A DNA stretch of 64,000 nucleotides from CBDATA01 sp965215615 (GCA_965215615.1 OZ244068.1:434001-498000); one strand, 5' to 3'; positions 41,042 through 50,008 are shown, counted from the stretch's first letter. A program made the numbers and translations. The notes: generated by a model not told the origin, from the letters alone.

Positions 41042-41593
41042 ATGCCCTTCCGTTTGCCGCCCGGTTTCGTCCTCGACGAAGAGCGGGGTTTTCGCATCTA
41101 CGACGGCGTGGTGTCCCCCGACTGGACCGATCTCAACGGGCACATGAACGTCGTCTATTACCGGAAGGCGTTCGACGAGGCCACGCAGTTCTTCCTGCGT
41201 CGCATCGGTCTTTGGGACAACGACAACGAACACGGGTCCACCTTCGCGTTGGAAGATCACGTGACCTACCAGCGCGAGCTGCATCCGGGCCGGCAGTTCT
41301 TCGTCACCCACCAGCTTCTCGCCCACGACGACCGGCTCATCCACGCCTTCATGCGGCTCTACGCCGAGCCCGAAGGCGTGGATACGGCTCCGGCGCTCGC
41401 CGCCACCTGCGAGAACATCGGCATCTACGTGGACATGCGGACCCGGCGTTCGACAACCATGCCCCAGGCGTTCCGTGATCTCCTCGACGAGATCGCCCGG
41501 CGCGTCGCGCACCTCCCGGATCCACCGGAGCGGGGCCGGGTCATCGGGATTCGCAGCAGATCTCCCAAACGGGCGGCCCCGGTCGCCGTCTGA
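41042..41593 (+). CDS. Hotdog-fold thioesterase (4HBT-like)
   Basis: 183 aa. SPDWTDLNGHMNVVYYRKAFDEA is the 4-hydroxybenzoyl-CoA-thioesterase-type active-site region (D-x-N-x-H-x-N), followed by HVTYQRELHPGRQF. It resembles carnitine- and betaine-linked thioesterases in length. Substrate unknown. The upstream gap is shared with the divergent prolyl oligopeptidase. Confidence 0.85.
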   Translation: MPFRLPPGFVLDEERGFRIYDGVVSPDWTDLNGHMNVVYYRKAFDEATQFFLRRIGLWDNDNEHGSTFALEDHVTYQRELHPGRQFFVTHQLLAHDDRLIHAFMRLYAEPEGVDTAPALAATCENIGIYVDMRTRRSTTMPQAFRDLLDEIARRVAHLPDPPERGRVIGIRSRSPKRAAPVAV

Positions 41594-41627
41594 CCCTTTT
41601 CTTCTCTCTGACCAACAAGGAGTCATC

Positions 41628-42131
41628 ATGAAGACACGTATCCTCGGCGGCGCGCTCGCCGCTCTCCTGTTCGCCGTTCCCACCGCTTTCGCCCAGAGCC
41701 CGCGGGGTTCCGTCGAGGCGATGGTGGGCGATGCCACGGTTTCGATCGAATACGGCCGCCCGAGCCTCGGCGGTCGGGACATGCTGGGCCAGGCCATGGA
41801 CGGCATGGTGTGGCGGCTCGGTGCCGACACCTCCACCACCCTGATGACGACCGGCGATCTGGACTTCGCCGGGACGATGATTCCGGCCGGCTCCTACAGC
41901 CTCTTCGCGAAGAAGATGGGGGATGGCTGGATGCTGCTCGTCAACTCGCAGACCGGCCAGTGGGGCACCCAGCACGATGCCTCGATGGATATCGCGGAGA
42001 TCCCGCTGATGGTCCATCCGGGCGAGATGCGCGAGCAGTTCACCGTGGTGCTCCATGGACAGGGGAACGACGGCATGCTCCACTTCGAGTGGGGCGAGAC
42101 CGTCCTGATGGCGATGTTCAAGGCCGAATAG
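41628..42131 (+). CDS. DUF2911 exported protein
   Basis: 167 aa with a Sec signal ending AVPTAFAQ. The family blocks are VSIEYGRPSLGGRDM, WRLGADTSTTL, AGSYSLFAKK and MLHFEWGET. DUF2911 proteins are small secreted proteins of unknown function, common in Bacteroidota, Acidobacteriota and Gemmatimonadota. A Shine-Dalgarno AAGGAG lies before the ATG, so this start is well supported. Confidence 0.88.
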   Translation: MKTRILGGALAALLFAVPTAFAQSPRGSVEAMVGDATVSIEYGRPSLGGRDMLGQAMDGMVWRLGADTSTTLMTTGDLDFAGTMIPAGSYSLFAKKMGDGWMLLVNSQTGQWGTQHDASMDIAEIPLMVHPGEMREQFTVVLHGQGNDGMLHFEWGETVLMAMFKAE

Positions 42132-42176
42132 TCGTCGGGAAGCGTTCCGCCTTCAGGCCGTCTGGCGGCGGAGCGC

Positions 42177-42575
42177 CTACAGGAGCGTGATATCAGGCAG
42201 GGAAGCCATCCGGCGGTCCAGCGTCAGAACGTGGCACCCGCGGTTGCCGTAGTCATTCGCGATCAGACGATCCATCGAGCCAGGAGCAGGAGGCGCTTCG
42301 AGCGCGGCCAGGACCGGGTTGCCGTTCAGGGGCTCGACCAGGCCACTTCGCAGCACACCCAGCAAGCCCGCACGAGCATCAGCGCGGGACACTCCGTAGT
42401 GGTGCTGTACGGCGATGTACGCCTCCCCGATGACCTGATTCGAAGCCGTGACAGCTGCGTCCTCGGCTTGAACCAGCCGGAGGAGCGTGTCCTGGCAGCG
42501 TTCGAATTCCGCTGGCGGGTCGCCGGTCAGCAACCGGACGAGGACGGATGTGTCAATCCCGTAACGAGGGGTCAC
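42177..42575 (-). CDS. PIN-domain toxin (VapC-like)
   Basis: 132 aa from a GTG. The PIN acidic residues are D in YGIDTSVLVRLL, E in QVIGEAYIAV, and two D in GSMDRLIAN and LTLDRRMASLP. It overlaps the 3' end of the AbrB-like gene by 23 bp, the usual antitoxin-then-toxin order. It probably acts as an RNase toxin. The frame upstream of 42575 is antitoxin DNA in another phase. Confidence 0.85.
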   Translation of the reverse strand: MTPRYGIDTSVLVRLLTGDPPAEFERCQDTLLRLVQAEDAAVTASNQVIGEAYIAVQHHYGVSRADARAGLLGVLRSGLVEPLNGNPVLAALEAPPAPGSMDRLIANDYGNRGCHVLTLDRRMASLPDITLL

Positions 42576-42768
42576 GGGGCTGTTCGCGGAAGGCGTGGAT
42601 GTCGAAACTTCCGTGGCCACGCCGGAGCTTGTTACGGAGCGGGGCCAGGCGGGCCGTGTCCACGCTTCGGCGACGGAGGAGATACCCCTCCCGGGTCTCC
42701 TCCAGCATGAGTCGGTCGCCGGGTTCGGCACCGAGCGCGTCAAGCACCCGGGCTGGAAACGTGACCAT
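42553..42768 (-). CDS. AbrB/MazE-type antitoxin
   Basis: 71 aa from the ATG at 42768. GMVTFPARVLDALGAEPGDRLML is the swapped-hairpin AbrB DNA-binding motif, followed by a basic C-terminal tail for toxin binding. Similar sequence (LRLALPLNPR) continues a few codons upstream of the ATG in frame, but no usual start codon is there, so the N-terminus may be slightly longer. It is the cognate antitoxin of the PIN protein downstream. Confidence 0.78.
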   Translation of the reverse strand: MVTFPARVLDALGAEPGDRLMLEETREGYLLRRRSVDTARLAPLRNKLRRGHGSFDIHAFREQPRDPSLRD

Positions 42769-42779
42769 TCCTCGCGGGT

Positions 42780-42947
42780 TCAGTGGAAGCGCAAGGCGTA
42801 GCTCACCCGGAAGCCGCAGTGCTCGTCGATCGCGTGCTCTTCGTGACAAAAAGCCTCGGCGACCGCCGCCCCGCCCAGGCCGAGCACGAGGAGAAGGATC
42901 GCGACCATCCCGAGGGGGCTGCCGGGCGCACTTCCTCTCCGGCTCAT
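42780..42947 (-). CDS. Possible small membrane protein
   Basis: 55 aa: MSRRGSAPGSP, one hydrophobic segment (MVAILLLVLGLGGAAVAEAF), then a histidine/cysteine-rich CHEEHAIDEHC tail that could bind metal. It ends next to the AbrB gene on the same strand. No family recognised, so it is offered with low confidence. Confidence 0.3.
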   Translation of the reverse strand: MSRRGSAPGSPLGMVAILLLVLGLGGAAVAEAFCHEEHAIDEHCGFRVSYALRFH

Positions 42948-42996
42948 GAGCTCGCGGAACAGTATCCCGAAACGCCGGGTTGCCAACGCAGGCTGC

Positions 42997-43002
42997 TAGT
43001 GT
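42997..43002 (+). promoter_or_regulatory. -10 element TAGTGT of the BNR-repeat protein
   Basis: TAGTGT stands 9 nt before the ATG at 43012. It is preceded by CAGGCTGC, so CAGGCTGCTAG here equals the right end of the MITE-like element at 37492. Confidence 0.45.
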
Positions 43003-43011
43003 TTTCCCGAC

Positions 43012-46000
43012 ATGTCCGACCGGTTCCCTGCCCTTCTCGTTTCCGTACTCCTGCTCCTCCTCCCGGCGGCGGCCGCGGCTCAGCCCGTGGACTCCGATCT
43101 GCTCCACGGGCTCAGGTGGCGCACGATCGGCCCCGACGGAAACCGGATCAGCGCGGTGATCGGAGAATGGGGGAACCCGGATGTTCTCTACTTCGGCGCG
43201 GCTTCCGGGGGGTTGTGGAAGTCTTCGGACGGCGGCCTCCAGTGGGAGCCGATCTTCGACGATCAGGATGTCGCCTCGATCAGCGCGCTCGCGGTTTCGC
43301 CCTCGCATCCGGGCCATGTCTGGGCCGGCACCGGCGAGACCTTCATCATCCGCCCGGCGCTCGCCATGGGAAACGGCATCTACCGCTCCACCGATGCAGG
43401 CAAGTCCTTCCAGCACATGGGCCTCGAGCCCACGGGCCGCATCGCCCGGATCCTGGTCCACCCGACCGATCCGGACCTCGTGTACGCCTGCGCCCTCGGC
43501 CACTCCTACGCCCCGCAGCCCGAGCGCGGGGTCTATCGCACCGAGGACGGCGGCGAGACCTGGGAGCTCGTTCTTCACGTGGACGAGAACACCGGCTGCT
43601 CCGATCTTTCGATCGACCTGAAGCGCCCGGACATTCTGGTGGCCGGGATGTGGCAGTTGCAGATCGACACCGACCGGTTGCGGAGCGGAGGCCCGGGAAG
43701 TGGTATCTGGCGCACCTTTGACGGAGGAGACACCTGGGAGCGCCTTTCGGCGGCAGGGAAGGGGTTGCCCGGCGGAGAGGACCACCCGCTCGGGAAGATC
43801 GCCGTCGGCATCGCGCCGAGCGATCCGGATCGCTGGTACGCCCTCGTCGAGGACGAGAGCCCCGCGCTCTACCGTTCGGACGACAGCGGTGACTCCTGGC
43901 GGCTGATGATGCGCCATCACGATCTGGCCGAGCGCGCCCCCTACTACGTCCGGCTCGCCGTGGATTCGCGGGATGCCGACCGGGTCTATTTCGCCTCGGT
44001 TCTCTTCAGCACGACGCTCGACGGCGGCCGCACCCTGTTCGAGACCTCCTACCGCGCCGGCGGCGACAACCACGATGTCTGGGTGGACCCGCTGAACGCC
44101 GACCACATCCTGGTGGGACACGATGGCGGCGGCAGCATCTCCACGAATCGCGGTGACAGTTGGCGGCGCATCGTCCCGCCGATCGCCCAGATGTACCAGG
44201 TGAGCGTGGACGACCGCATCCCGTACCGGGTCTATGGCAACCGGCAGGACGGCTACTCCTATCGCGGCCCCAGCCGGACCGCCGGGGGCGGGATTCCGCT
44301 CGGCCTCTGGCAGGGGGTCGGAGGCTGCGAGAGCGGATGGGCGACCCCCGAACCCGAAAACGACGACGTGGTCTGGTCCGGCTGTTACGACGGCGGCCTC
44401 GAAATCTACGACGAACGTACCGGACACACCCGGGATGTGCGCGTCTGGCCGGAAGCCTCCTACGGCTGGGCACCGGCGAACGTCCGGGAGCGCTGGCAAT
44501 GGAACTTCCCGATGGTGCTCTCCCGGCACGAGCCGGGCGTGGCGTGGGTCGGCAGCCAGCGGGTCCACCGCAGCCGTGACCACGGCCAGTCGTGGGAGGT
44601 CATCAGCCCCGATCTGACCACGAACGACAAATCCCGCCAGCAGGATTCCGGGGGGGTCACGGTCGACAATCTCTACACCTTCACCGGCGCGGTGCTCTTC
44701 TCGATGGCCGAGTCGCCGCTCGCGGCCGGCCAGCTCTGGGCCGGGAGCGTGGACGGCCGCCTCCATGTGACCACCGATGGCGGTGCGAACTGGCGGGATG
44801 TCAGCGACCGGGTCCCCGGCCTCGACGTGGAGTCCTGGGTCAAGTTCATCGAGCCCGGCCGCCACGATTCGCGCACCGCGTATGTCGCGGTGACCCGGCA
44901 TCAGTCGGGCGACTTCCGGCCGCACATCTTCCGGACCCGCGACCTCGGCGAGACCTGGGAGCGGATCTCGGACGGCATCCCGGAGTCTCCGTTTTCGTTC
45001 GTCCACGTGGTGCGCGAGGATCCCGGCCGCGCCGGGTTGCTCTACGCCGGGACCGACAACCAGGTCTGGGCGAGCCTCGACGACGGCGCTTCGTGGTTCT
45101 CGCTCCGTCTGGGAATGCCTCCCGCGCCCATCTACGGCATCCAGATCCAGGAGCGATTCGAGGATCTGGTGGTCGCGACCTACGGCCGCGGCTTCTACAT
45201 CCTCGACGGCATCGGCCCGCTTCGGGGGCTCGCGGATCCACCGGAAAGCGGGCTTCGGGTGTTCGACTCCCCGACCGCCTGGCGCTTCCTGCCCACCCAG
45301 TCGATCAAGAGCGAGCCGGGCAGCCTGGTAACCGGCCAGAACCCGCCCTACGGCGCGGCGATCTCCTGGTGGACCGGCGGCGAGGCCAGCGAGGCCCGCA
45401 TCGAGATCCGGAATCCGGAAGGGGAGCTGGTGCGGACGCTTTCGGCCGCTTCGCAACCCGGGCTTTCCCGGACGTACTGGGATCTGCGCCACGAGCCGAC
45501 CCGGCGCGCCACGCTCCGCACCCGCCCGCCGGCGCGCGACTGGGTCGAGCTCGGGGAAGACGGCCAGCGCGACCTTCGCACCTGGGATCTGGACATCTTC
45601 CCCGGCTACCGCGGGGCGCTGCTCCCGCCCGGCGAATACACGGCCCGTATCATGGTCGGGGAGGACACTGCGGAAACGCGGCTCGTCCTGGCCCTCGATC
45701 CGAAATCGGCCGGGACTCCCGAGTCCATCCTCGATAAGTACCGGTTCCTGCGGCAAATCCACGCGCAGCTCAACCAGCTCGCGGACATGGTGGACGATCT
45801 GGAGTGGACCCGGCTGGAGATCGAAGGTCTCGAAAAGCGCTACGGCGGACAGGAATCCTTCCGCGCGGTCCTCGAGAGCGGGCAGGAGTTGCTCGGCACC
45901 GCGATCGCGATCCAGGGCCGCCTCATGGACGTGAACCTGACCGGCGCGCGCGAAGATGCGTTCCGGGCTCCCATGCGGATCTTCGGCCGGCTGGGTGCGC

Positions 46001-46197
46001 TTGCGAATGACGTGGGCTGGGACGGTGCGGACTTCGCGCCGACCGACCAGCAGCGGGAGGTGCACGCCGTCCTGACCGAGCGGTTCGATGCGGCTGCCGA
46101 TGCCTACCGGCAGTTCATCCGGGATTCGTTGCCCCCTTTCCGTGAAGCAGTCGGGGATGCGATCCGGGAGGCGGAGTCGGGCGAGGTCCCCCGTTAG
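43012..46197 (+). CDS. VPS10/BNR-repeat (Asp-box) exported protein
   Basis: 1061 aa with a Sec signal ending AAAAQ. At least ten Asp-box repeats of the S/T-x-D-x-G-x-x-W type are visible, including SSDGGLQW, TEDGGETW, TFDGGDTW, SDDSGDSW, SRDHGQSW, TTDGGANW, TRDLGETW and SLDDGASW, so the N-terminal 750 residues form one or two beta-propellers. The rest is alpha-helical at the end. Databases usually call it a glycosyl hydrolase or sortilin-like protein, but a catalytic site is not evident. It is abundant in Acidobacteriota and Gemmatimonadota. Followed 5 bp later by a membrane-protein gene. Confidence 0.88.
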   Translation: MSDRFPALLVSVLLLLLPAAAAAQPVDSDLLHGLRWRTIGPDGNRISAVIGEWGNPDVLYFGAASGGLWKSSDGGLQWEPIFDDQDVASISALAVSPSHPGHVWAGTGETFIIRPALAMGNGIYRSTDAGKSFQHMGLEPTGRIARILVHPTDPDLVYACALGHSYAPQPERGVYRTEDGGETWELVLHVDENTGCSDLSIDLKRPDILVAGMWQLQIDTDRLRSGGPGSGIWRTFDGGDTWERLSAAGKGLPGGEDHPLGKIAVGIAPSDPDRWYALVEDESPALYRSDDSGDSWRLMMRHHDLAERAPYYVRLAVDSRDADRVYFASVLFSTTLDGGRTLFETSYRAGGDNHDVWVDPLNADHILVGHDGGGSISTNRGDSWRRIVPPIAQMYQVSVDDRIPYRVYGNRQDGYSYRGPSRTAGGGIPLGLWQGVGGCESGWATPEPENDDVVWSGCYDGGLEIYDERTGHTRDVRVWPEASYGWAPANVRERWQWNFPMVLSRHEPGVAWVGSQRVHRSRDHGQSWEVISPDLTTNDKSRQQDSGGVTVDNLYTFTGAVLFSMAESPLAAGQLWAGSVDGRLHVTTDGGANWRDVSDRVPGLDVESWVKFIEPGRHDSRTAYVAVTRHQSGDFRPHIFRTRDLGETWERISDGIPESPFSFVHVVREDPGRAGLLYAGTDNQVWASLDDGASWFSLRLGMPPAPIYGIQIQERFEDLVVATYGRGFYILDGIGPLRGLADPPESGLRVFDSPTAWRFLPTQSIKSEPGSLVTGQNPPYGAAISWWTGGEASEARIEIRNPEGELVRTLSAASQPGLSRTYWDLRHEPTRRATLRTRPPARDWVELGEDGQRDLRTWDLDIFPGYRGALLPPGEYTARIMVGEDTAETRLVLALDPKSAGTPESILDKYRFLRQIHAQLNQLADMVDDLEWTRLEIEGLEKRYGGQESFRAVLESGQELLGTAIAIQGRLMDVNLTGAREDAFRAPMRIFGRLGALANDVGWDGADFAPTDQQREVHAVLTERFDAAADAYRQFIRDSLPPFREAVGDAIREAESGEVPR

Positions 46198-46202
46198 GGC
46201 GT

Positions 46203-47798
46203 ATGCCCGGCGATTCCTCGCCACGTTTCGGCGCACGCAACCTGCTGGCGCTCCTGGCGCTTGCCGGCTGGTCGTGGTGGATTGCCTCGCGCGGGCTGGA
46301 TCTCCGGCTGCCCGAGGTGGATCTCGGGTCTCTGGCCCGGGGGCTTCCGGCGCAGGCAGCCTGGTTCCTCCCGGTGGGCGTGCTCATCCCGCTGGTCCTG
46401 CCTCGGATCCGGTCGTTCTTCGGCAGGTTGTTTTTCGTCCTCATGCCTTCGCTCGTCATCGGGGCGGGGCTTTCGGCCGCGATCGTCGCCGCTCCGCCCG
46501 ACGCTCCGCTCTCGGTTCTTTCGGGCTTCACGGTTCCCGGGTCTTTCGCGCTCTTCGTGCCCCTCGTGGGGATGGCGACCGGCGCGCTGCTCGGCTCGCT
46601 GCTCGCCGGCAGCCTCGGTGCCGCGCTGCTCCTGATCCCGGCGTTCGTCGCCCTCGCCGCCGTCCTGCTGGCCATCGCGGCGGTGATCCTCCTCCTCCTG
46701 ACCGACCGGATCCCCATCGCCGAGCCGATAAACCAGCAACCCGGAAGCGGCTCGCTGCTCCGCGACCTGCGCGACGGCGAACCCTTCGAAGCCGGCCGGC
46801 TGGCAGCCATCCCTCCGCTGCTGGTGGAGGCGGGACTCGACCCCGGTTTCCGTCTGGGGCTCGGCCCCGCGGAAGAGGGAGTCATGGCGCGGGTCTCGCT
46901 CCCCTGGGAGATTCCGTTCCTCGGAGTCCGCTACCTGAACGCCGAAGTGCAAGCCGCGCCGTCGCTCGAAGGGGGCGCGCTTCGCGCAGGTCTTCGGGAG
47001 GTGACGGTGGGCGGCCTGCGACTCCCGCTTCCTCTCGTGCGGGCCGGCTCCCGGGCGGGATCGGCGTGGGCGAGTCAATCCCTTCTGGCGAGCCCCGCCC
47101 TCCGCGCGGCGGCCGATCCGCAAGAGGCGGCTGCGACTTCCCGCCGGCTCCTTCCGGTTCTCGAAGCGCTCCGTCGGAAAGTCCCCGAGATCCATGCGCG
47201 GCCGGACCGGCTGGCGGGAGCCCTCGCGGCAGCTTTCGAGGTGTCCCGACAGGATTCCGGCTCGGGTGACCCGGTCGAGGAGAACCGCCTCGCGCTTCTC
47301 GCGCTCGGAGGTGCGGTGGGCCATCCGTCGCTTCTGATGCTGGCCGGTTTCCCGGACTGCCTCCCGCTCGCGAGCGAACTCGGCGACGAGCTGGAGATCA
47401 CCATCTTCGGGCGAACCGACTGGGCGCGGCACTTCCTGCTGAGCGCCGGCCTCACCCAGATCGGCCGGGACGGAATCCCGGAGCAGGCCGGTGCGATCAA
47501 GGAGCGGCTCGACGCCTCCGCCGGAAGTGGTTTCTCCTTCTCCGATCTCCTGATGGACAGCGCCGGGGCCCGATTCGGCAGAAATGCCACCCGGAGTCTC
47601 GAATCGGCCCGCCGGATCCAGTCCCGTCTCGGGAACGGGGTCGCGGACACCGAGCTGGTTCCTGAGGTCTCCGGGCTTCCCGAGGGGCTCAGCCGGGCCC
47701 GCGTGGAAGAAGAGTTCGGCGGCTTCTCCGGCGAGGGATTCCGGGAAGTGGAAGCCGAGATCGAGCGCCGGCTTTCCCGTCTGGCTTTTTACGAATGA
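46203..47798 (+). CDS. Membrane protein of unknown function
   Basis: 531 aa. The N-terminal 180 residues hold about five hydrophobic helices (LLALLALAGWSWWIA, AAWFLPVGVLIPLVL, FFVLMPSLVIGAGLSAAIV, two more near 115-175). The remaining 350 residues are soluble, helical and without a family I know. Its stop overlaps the ATG of the VIT1-type gene (ATGA). Perhaps related to handling of the substrate of the next gene; that is only context. Confidence 0.7.
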   Translation: MPGDSSPRFGARNLLALLALAGWSWWIASRGLDLRLPEVDLGSLARGLPAQAAWFLPVGVLIPLVLPRIRSFFGRLFFVLMPSLVIGAGLSAAIVAAPPDAPLSVLSGFTVPGSFALFVPLVGMATGALLGSLLAGSLGAALLLIPAFVALAAVLLAIAAVILLLLTDRIPIAEPINQQPGSGSLLRDLRDGEPFEAGRLAAIPPLLVEAGLDPGFRLGLGPAEEGVMARVSLPWEIPFLGVRYLNAEVQAAPSLEGGALRAGLREVTVGGLRLPLPLVRAGSRAGSAWASQSLLASPALRAAADPQEAAATSRRLLPVLEALRRKVPEIHARPDRLAGALAAAFEVSRQDSGSGDPVEENRLALLALGGAVGHPSLLMLAGFPDCLPLASELGDELEITIFGRTDWARHFLLSAGLTQIGRDGIPEQAGAIKERLDASAGSGFSFSDLLMDSAGARFGRNATRSLESARRIQSRLGNGVADTELVPEVSGLPEGLSRARVEEEFGGFSGEGFREVEAEIERRLSRLAFYE

Positions 47799-48880
47799 CC
47801 GAATTCGCAAATCTTCACGAAAGCTGGGTCAGCGAGGTGCGCGCCGCCTGGCTCTACCGGGTTCTGGCCGAAGTCGAGACCGACGAAAAGAAGAGGCTGT
47901 TCGCGGCGCTCGCCGAGGATGCGATGGAGCAGAGCCGGGCCTGGGTCGGGGCGCTCGAAGAGGCGGGTTTCGAGGCCCCCGGGCCGTGGAAGCCCGATTT
48001 TCGGGTCAGGCTCGTCGCCCTGCTGATCCGGCGCATCGGCCCCCGTTCGCTGCTCCCCGCGCTCGCGGCACTGAAGGTTCGGGGCCTCTCCGTCTATCGG
48101 GCTGCCCCTTCCACTCTGGAGGTGCTCTGGCAGCGTGAGGCCGGGGGGGCGGAGACTGCCGAAACTCCGGGCCACCTCCACGGCGAGGAGCAGCGCCATT
48201 TCTACACCCGCGGCATCATCGCGCTCCACGCCGCGATTTTCGGAGTGAACGACGGGCTCGTCTCGAACACCGCGCTCGCGCTCTTCGTCTTCGGTTTGAC
48301 CGCCGACCCGCGCCTTGCGCTGCTGATCGGGGTGGGCGGCCTGTTCGCCGGCGCTGTCTCGATGGCGGCCGGCGAGTTCCTCGAAGCGCGCTCCCGGATG
48401 GAGCTCTACGAACGGCAGATCGCCCTCGAAGAAGAGGAGCTCCGTCTCTATCCGGACGATGAGGCGGAAGAACTCGCGCTGATCTTCGAAGCGCGGGGTC
48501 TCGCTCGCGGCCCGGCGCTCGAGCTGGGGAAGCGCCTCATCAGCGAGCCGGCGCGGGCGCTCGATGTCCTCACCCGGGAGGAATTGGGCCTGAATCCCGA
48601 TGACCTCGGTTCTCCCTGGGCTTCGGGCGCGGCCTCCTTCCTGAGCTTCGGCTTCGGCGCGCTGCTCCCGCTGCTTCCCCTCCTTGCCGGGACGACCACG
48701 GCTCCCCTCGGTACCGCAGTCCTCGCGCTCGCCGCGCTCTTCGCGTCGGGAGCCGCCACCAGCCTGTTCACCGGAAGGAACGCTCTGTGGTGCGGGTTCC
48801 GGCTCGCCGCCATCGGCGGCTTCTGGGCCGCGGCTCTCCATGTCCTCGGCCGGCTCCTCGCCGGCGCTTTCGGAATGTGA
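47795..48880 (+). CDS. VIT1/CCC1-family transporter with N-terminal ferritin-like domain
   Basis: 361 aa. Residues 1-95 resemble a rubrerythrin/ferritin-like helical pair, but the usual E-x-x-H is changed (EDAMEQSRAW), so metal binding may be weakened. Residues 135-360 are VIT1/CCC1, with IFGVNDGLVSNTALAL and AGAVSMAAGEFLEARSR. Proteins of this layout (MbfA-type) export iron or manganese. The heme oxygenase gene close downstream, which releases iron, fits an iron-homeostasis role. Confidence 0.87.
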   Translation: MTEFANLHESWVSEVRAAWLYRVLAEVETDEKKRLFAALAEDAMEQSRAWVGALEEAGFEAPGPWKPDFRVRLVALLIRRIGPRSLLPALAALKVRGLSVYRAAPSTLEVLWQREAGGAETAETPGHLHGEEQRHFYTRGIIALHAAIFGVNDGLVSNTALALFVFGLTADPRLALLIGVGGLFAGAVSMAAGEFLEARSRMELYERQIALEEEELRLYPDDEAEELALIFEARGLARGPALELGKRLISEPARALDVLTREELGLNPDDLGSPWASGAASFLSFGFGALLPLLPLLAGTTTAPLGTAVLALAALFASGAATSLFTGRNALWCGFRLAAIGGFWAAALHVLGRLLAGAFGM

Positions 48881-48912
48881 GCTTCCTGCGGTTCCCTCGC
48901 GAGTTGTCGCGC

Positions 48913-48918
48913 TAGTTT
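48913..48918 (+). promoter_or_regulatory. -10 element TAGTTT of the small membrane protein/heme oxygenase operon
   Basis: TAGTTT lies 7 nt before the ATG at 48926. The sequence to the ATG (CCCGACG) resembles that of the BNR promoter. Confidence 0.4.
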
Positions 48919-48925
48919 CCCGACG

Positions 48926-49081
48926 ATGCTTTCCCGCCTCGCCTCGTTGCGCCAGGGAGGAGCAGGCAAGACGGGCCGCCGGGTGGCGGTCGGCGTGTTC
49001 CTGTTCTTCCTGATCAAGGGCCTGATCTGGCTCGGGGTCTTCGCCGCCGCCGCGTGGTCGGCGTATCGTTTCGCCGGATGA
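48926..49081 (+). CDS. Small single-span membrane protein
   Basis: 51 aa: a basic N-terminus, one long hydrophobic stretch (VAVGVFLFFLIKGLIWLGVF), and a short tail. Its TGA overlaps the heme oxygenase ATG (ATGA) and it follows a promoter-like element, so it is probably a real gene. Function unknown. Confidence 0.6.
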   Translation: MLSRLASLRQGGAGKTGRRVAVGVFLFFLIKGLIWLGVFAAAAWSAYRFAG

Positions 49082-49680
49082 CCGAATTCGCTGATTGCCT
49101 CAAGGAGGCCACCGCCCAGGCTCATCGCGACGCCGAAAAACATCGCTTCCAGAAGGATCTGGTGGAGGGTCTGGTTCCTCCTTCCCGGCTCTTCGGTTTC
49201 CAGACGCAGATGCGGCATCTGATCCGTGCCGTCCACGACGCGCTCGAAGGCTGTGGAGCCGCCTTCGCTGGCTTTCGGGCCGCGATGGCGGGACACCTGG
49301 ATCGCCTCGAAATGGATCTGGCGGAGCTCGGTGGGGGAAGCCTGTCGCCTCCGCCGTCACCGGTCCTGAACGGGTTCCTCCGGGACGCTTCGCCCGCCGC
49401 GGCGCTCGGTGCCTTCTATGTGATCGAGGGCTCCATGAACGGGAATCGGTTCATCCGGAGCGCGGTGGCCGAAAAGCAGCCGAAGATCGCCGGCGCGCTC
49501 CGCTACTTCGATCCCTATGGCGAAGCGCAGCGCGCCCACTGGAAGTCGTGGCGCGAGCGGATCAGCGAGATGGGAGAGCAGCTCGCGGACCGGGAGGCCG
49601 CCCTCGCATCCGCTTCCCGGACTTTCGAGATCGTGGGGCTGCTTTCCGAAGAGGCGGACGGCACCCGAACCTCGGCCTGA
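49078..49680 (+). CDS. Biliverdin-producing heme oxygenase
   Basis: 200 aa. KEATAQAHRDAEKHRFQKDL has the proximal heme ligand His16, and AAALGAFYVIEGSMNGNRFI is the distal-helix block in which glycines contact heme. It opens heme to biliverdin, CO and Fe2+ in the cytoplasm. ATGA overlap with the small membrane protein indicates coupling. The link with the VIT1/ferritin-like gene upstream suggests iron recovery or detoxification; supplying biliverdin to a phytochrome is the alternative, but none is encoded here. Confidence 0.88.
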   Translation: MTEFADCLKEATAQAHRDAEKHRFQKDLVEGLVPPSRLFGFQTQMRHLIRAVHDALEGCGAAFAGFRAAMAGHLDRLEMDLAELGGGSLSPPPSPVLNGFLRDASPAAALGAFYVIEGSMNGNRFIRSAVAEKQPKIAGALRYFDPYGEAQRAHWKSWRERISEMGEQLADREAALASASRTFEIVGLLSEEADGTRTSA

Positions 49681-49684
49681 CCGG

Positions 49685-50008
49685 ATGGGCGCTCCGGCGC
49701 GCGTCGCGCTGACCACGCTCGAGAGCGAGGCGCAGGCGGTTTCGCTCGCGAGGACGCTCGTCGAGGAGCGGCTCGCGGCCTGCGTCAACATCGTCCGTCC
49801 GGTCCGGTCGGTGTATCGCTGGGAGGGAGAGATCGAGGAAGCGGACGAGGTGCTGCTGATCCTCAAGACCACCGAAGACCGGCTCCTGGAACTCGAACGC
49901 CGCCTGCTCGCGCTCCACTCCTACCAGGTGCCGGAGTTCCTGATTCTCGAAGCGAACGGCACCGCCGCGTATCTCGACTGGATCGCACGCTCCACCGCGC
50001 CGGCCTGA
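49685..50008 (+). CDS. cutA: Divalent-cation tolerance protein CutA
   Basis: 107 aa, usual CutA length. Blocks LVEERLAACVNIVRPVRSVYRWEGEI and EVLLILKTTEDRL, then HSYQVPEFLILEA, are strict for the family. CutA forms PII-like trimers; the original link to copper tolerance is not firmly proven. It starts 4 bp after the heme oxygenase stop, so it belongs to the same operon. Confidence 0.95.
   Translation: MGAPARVALTTLESEAQAVSLARTLVEERLAACVNIVRPVRSVYRWEGEIEEADEVLLILKTTEDRLLELERRLLALHSYQVPEFLILEANGTAAYLDWIARSTAPA

Noticed and set aside
42769..46236. Upstream part of a 1227-codon minus-strand frame ending in the AbrB gene
   Set aside because: It is antisense to the BNR-repeat gene. Only the last 71 codons encode a recognisable protein.
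48684..49013. 109-codon plus-strand frame across the end of the VIT1-type gene
   Set aside because: Out-of-frame shadow of the transporter. The real small gene in this gap is the 51-codon frame at 48926.
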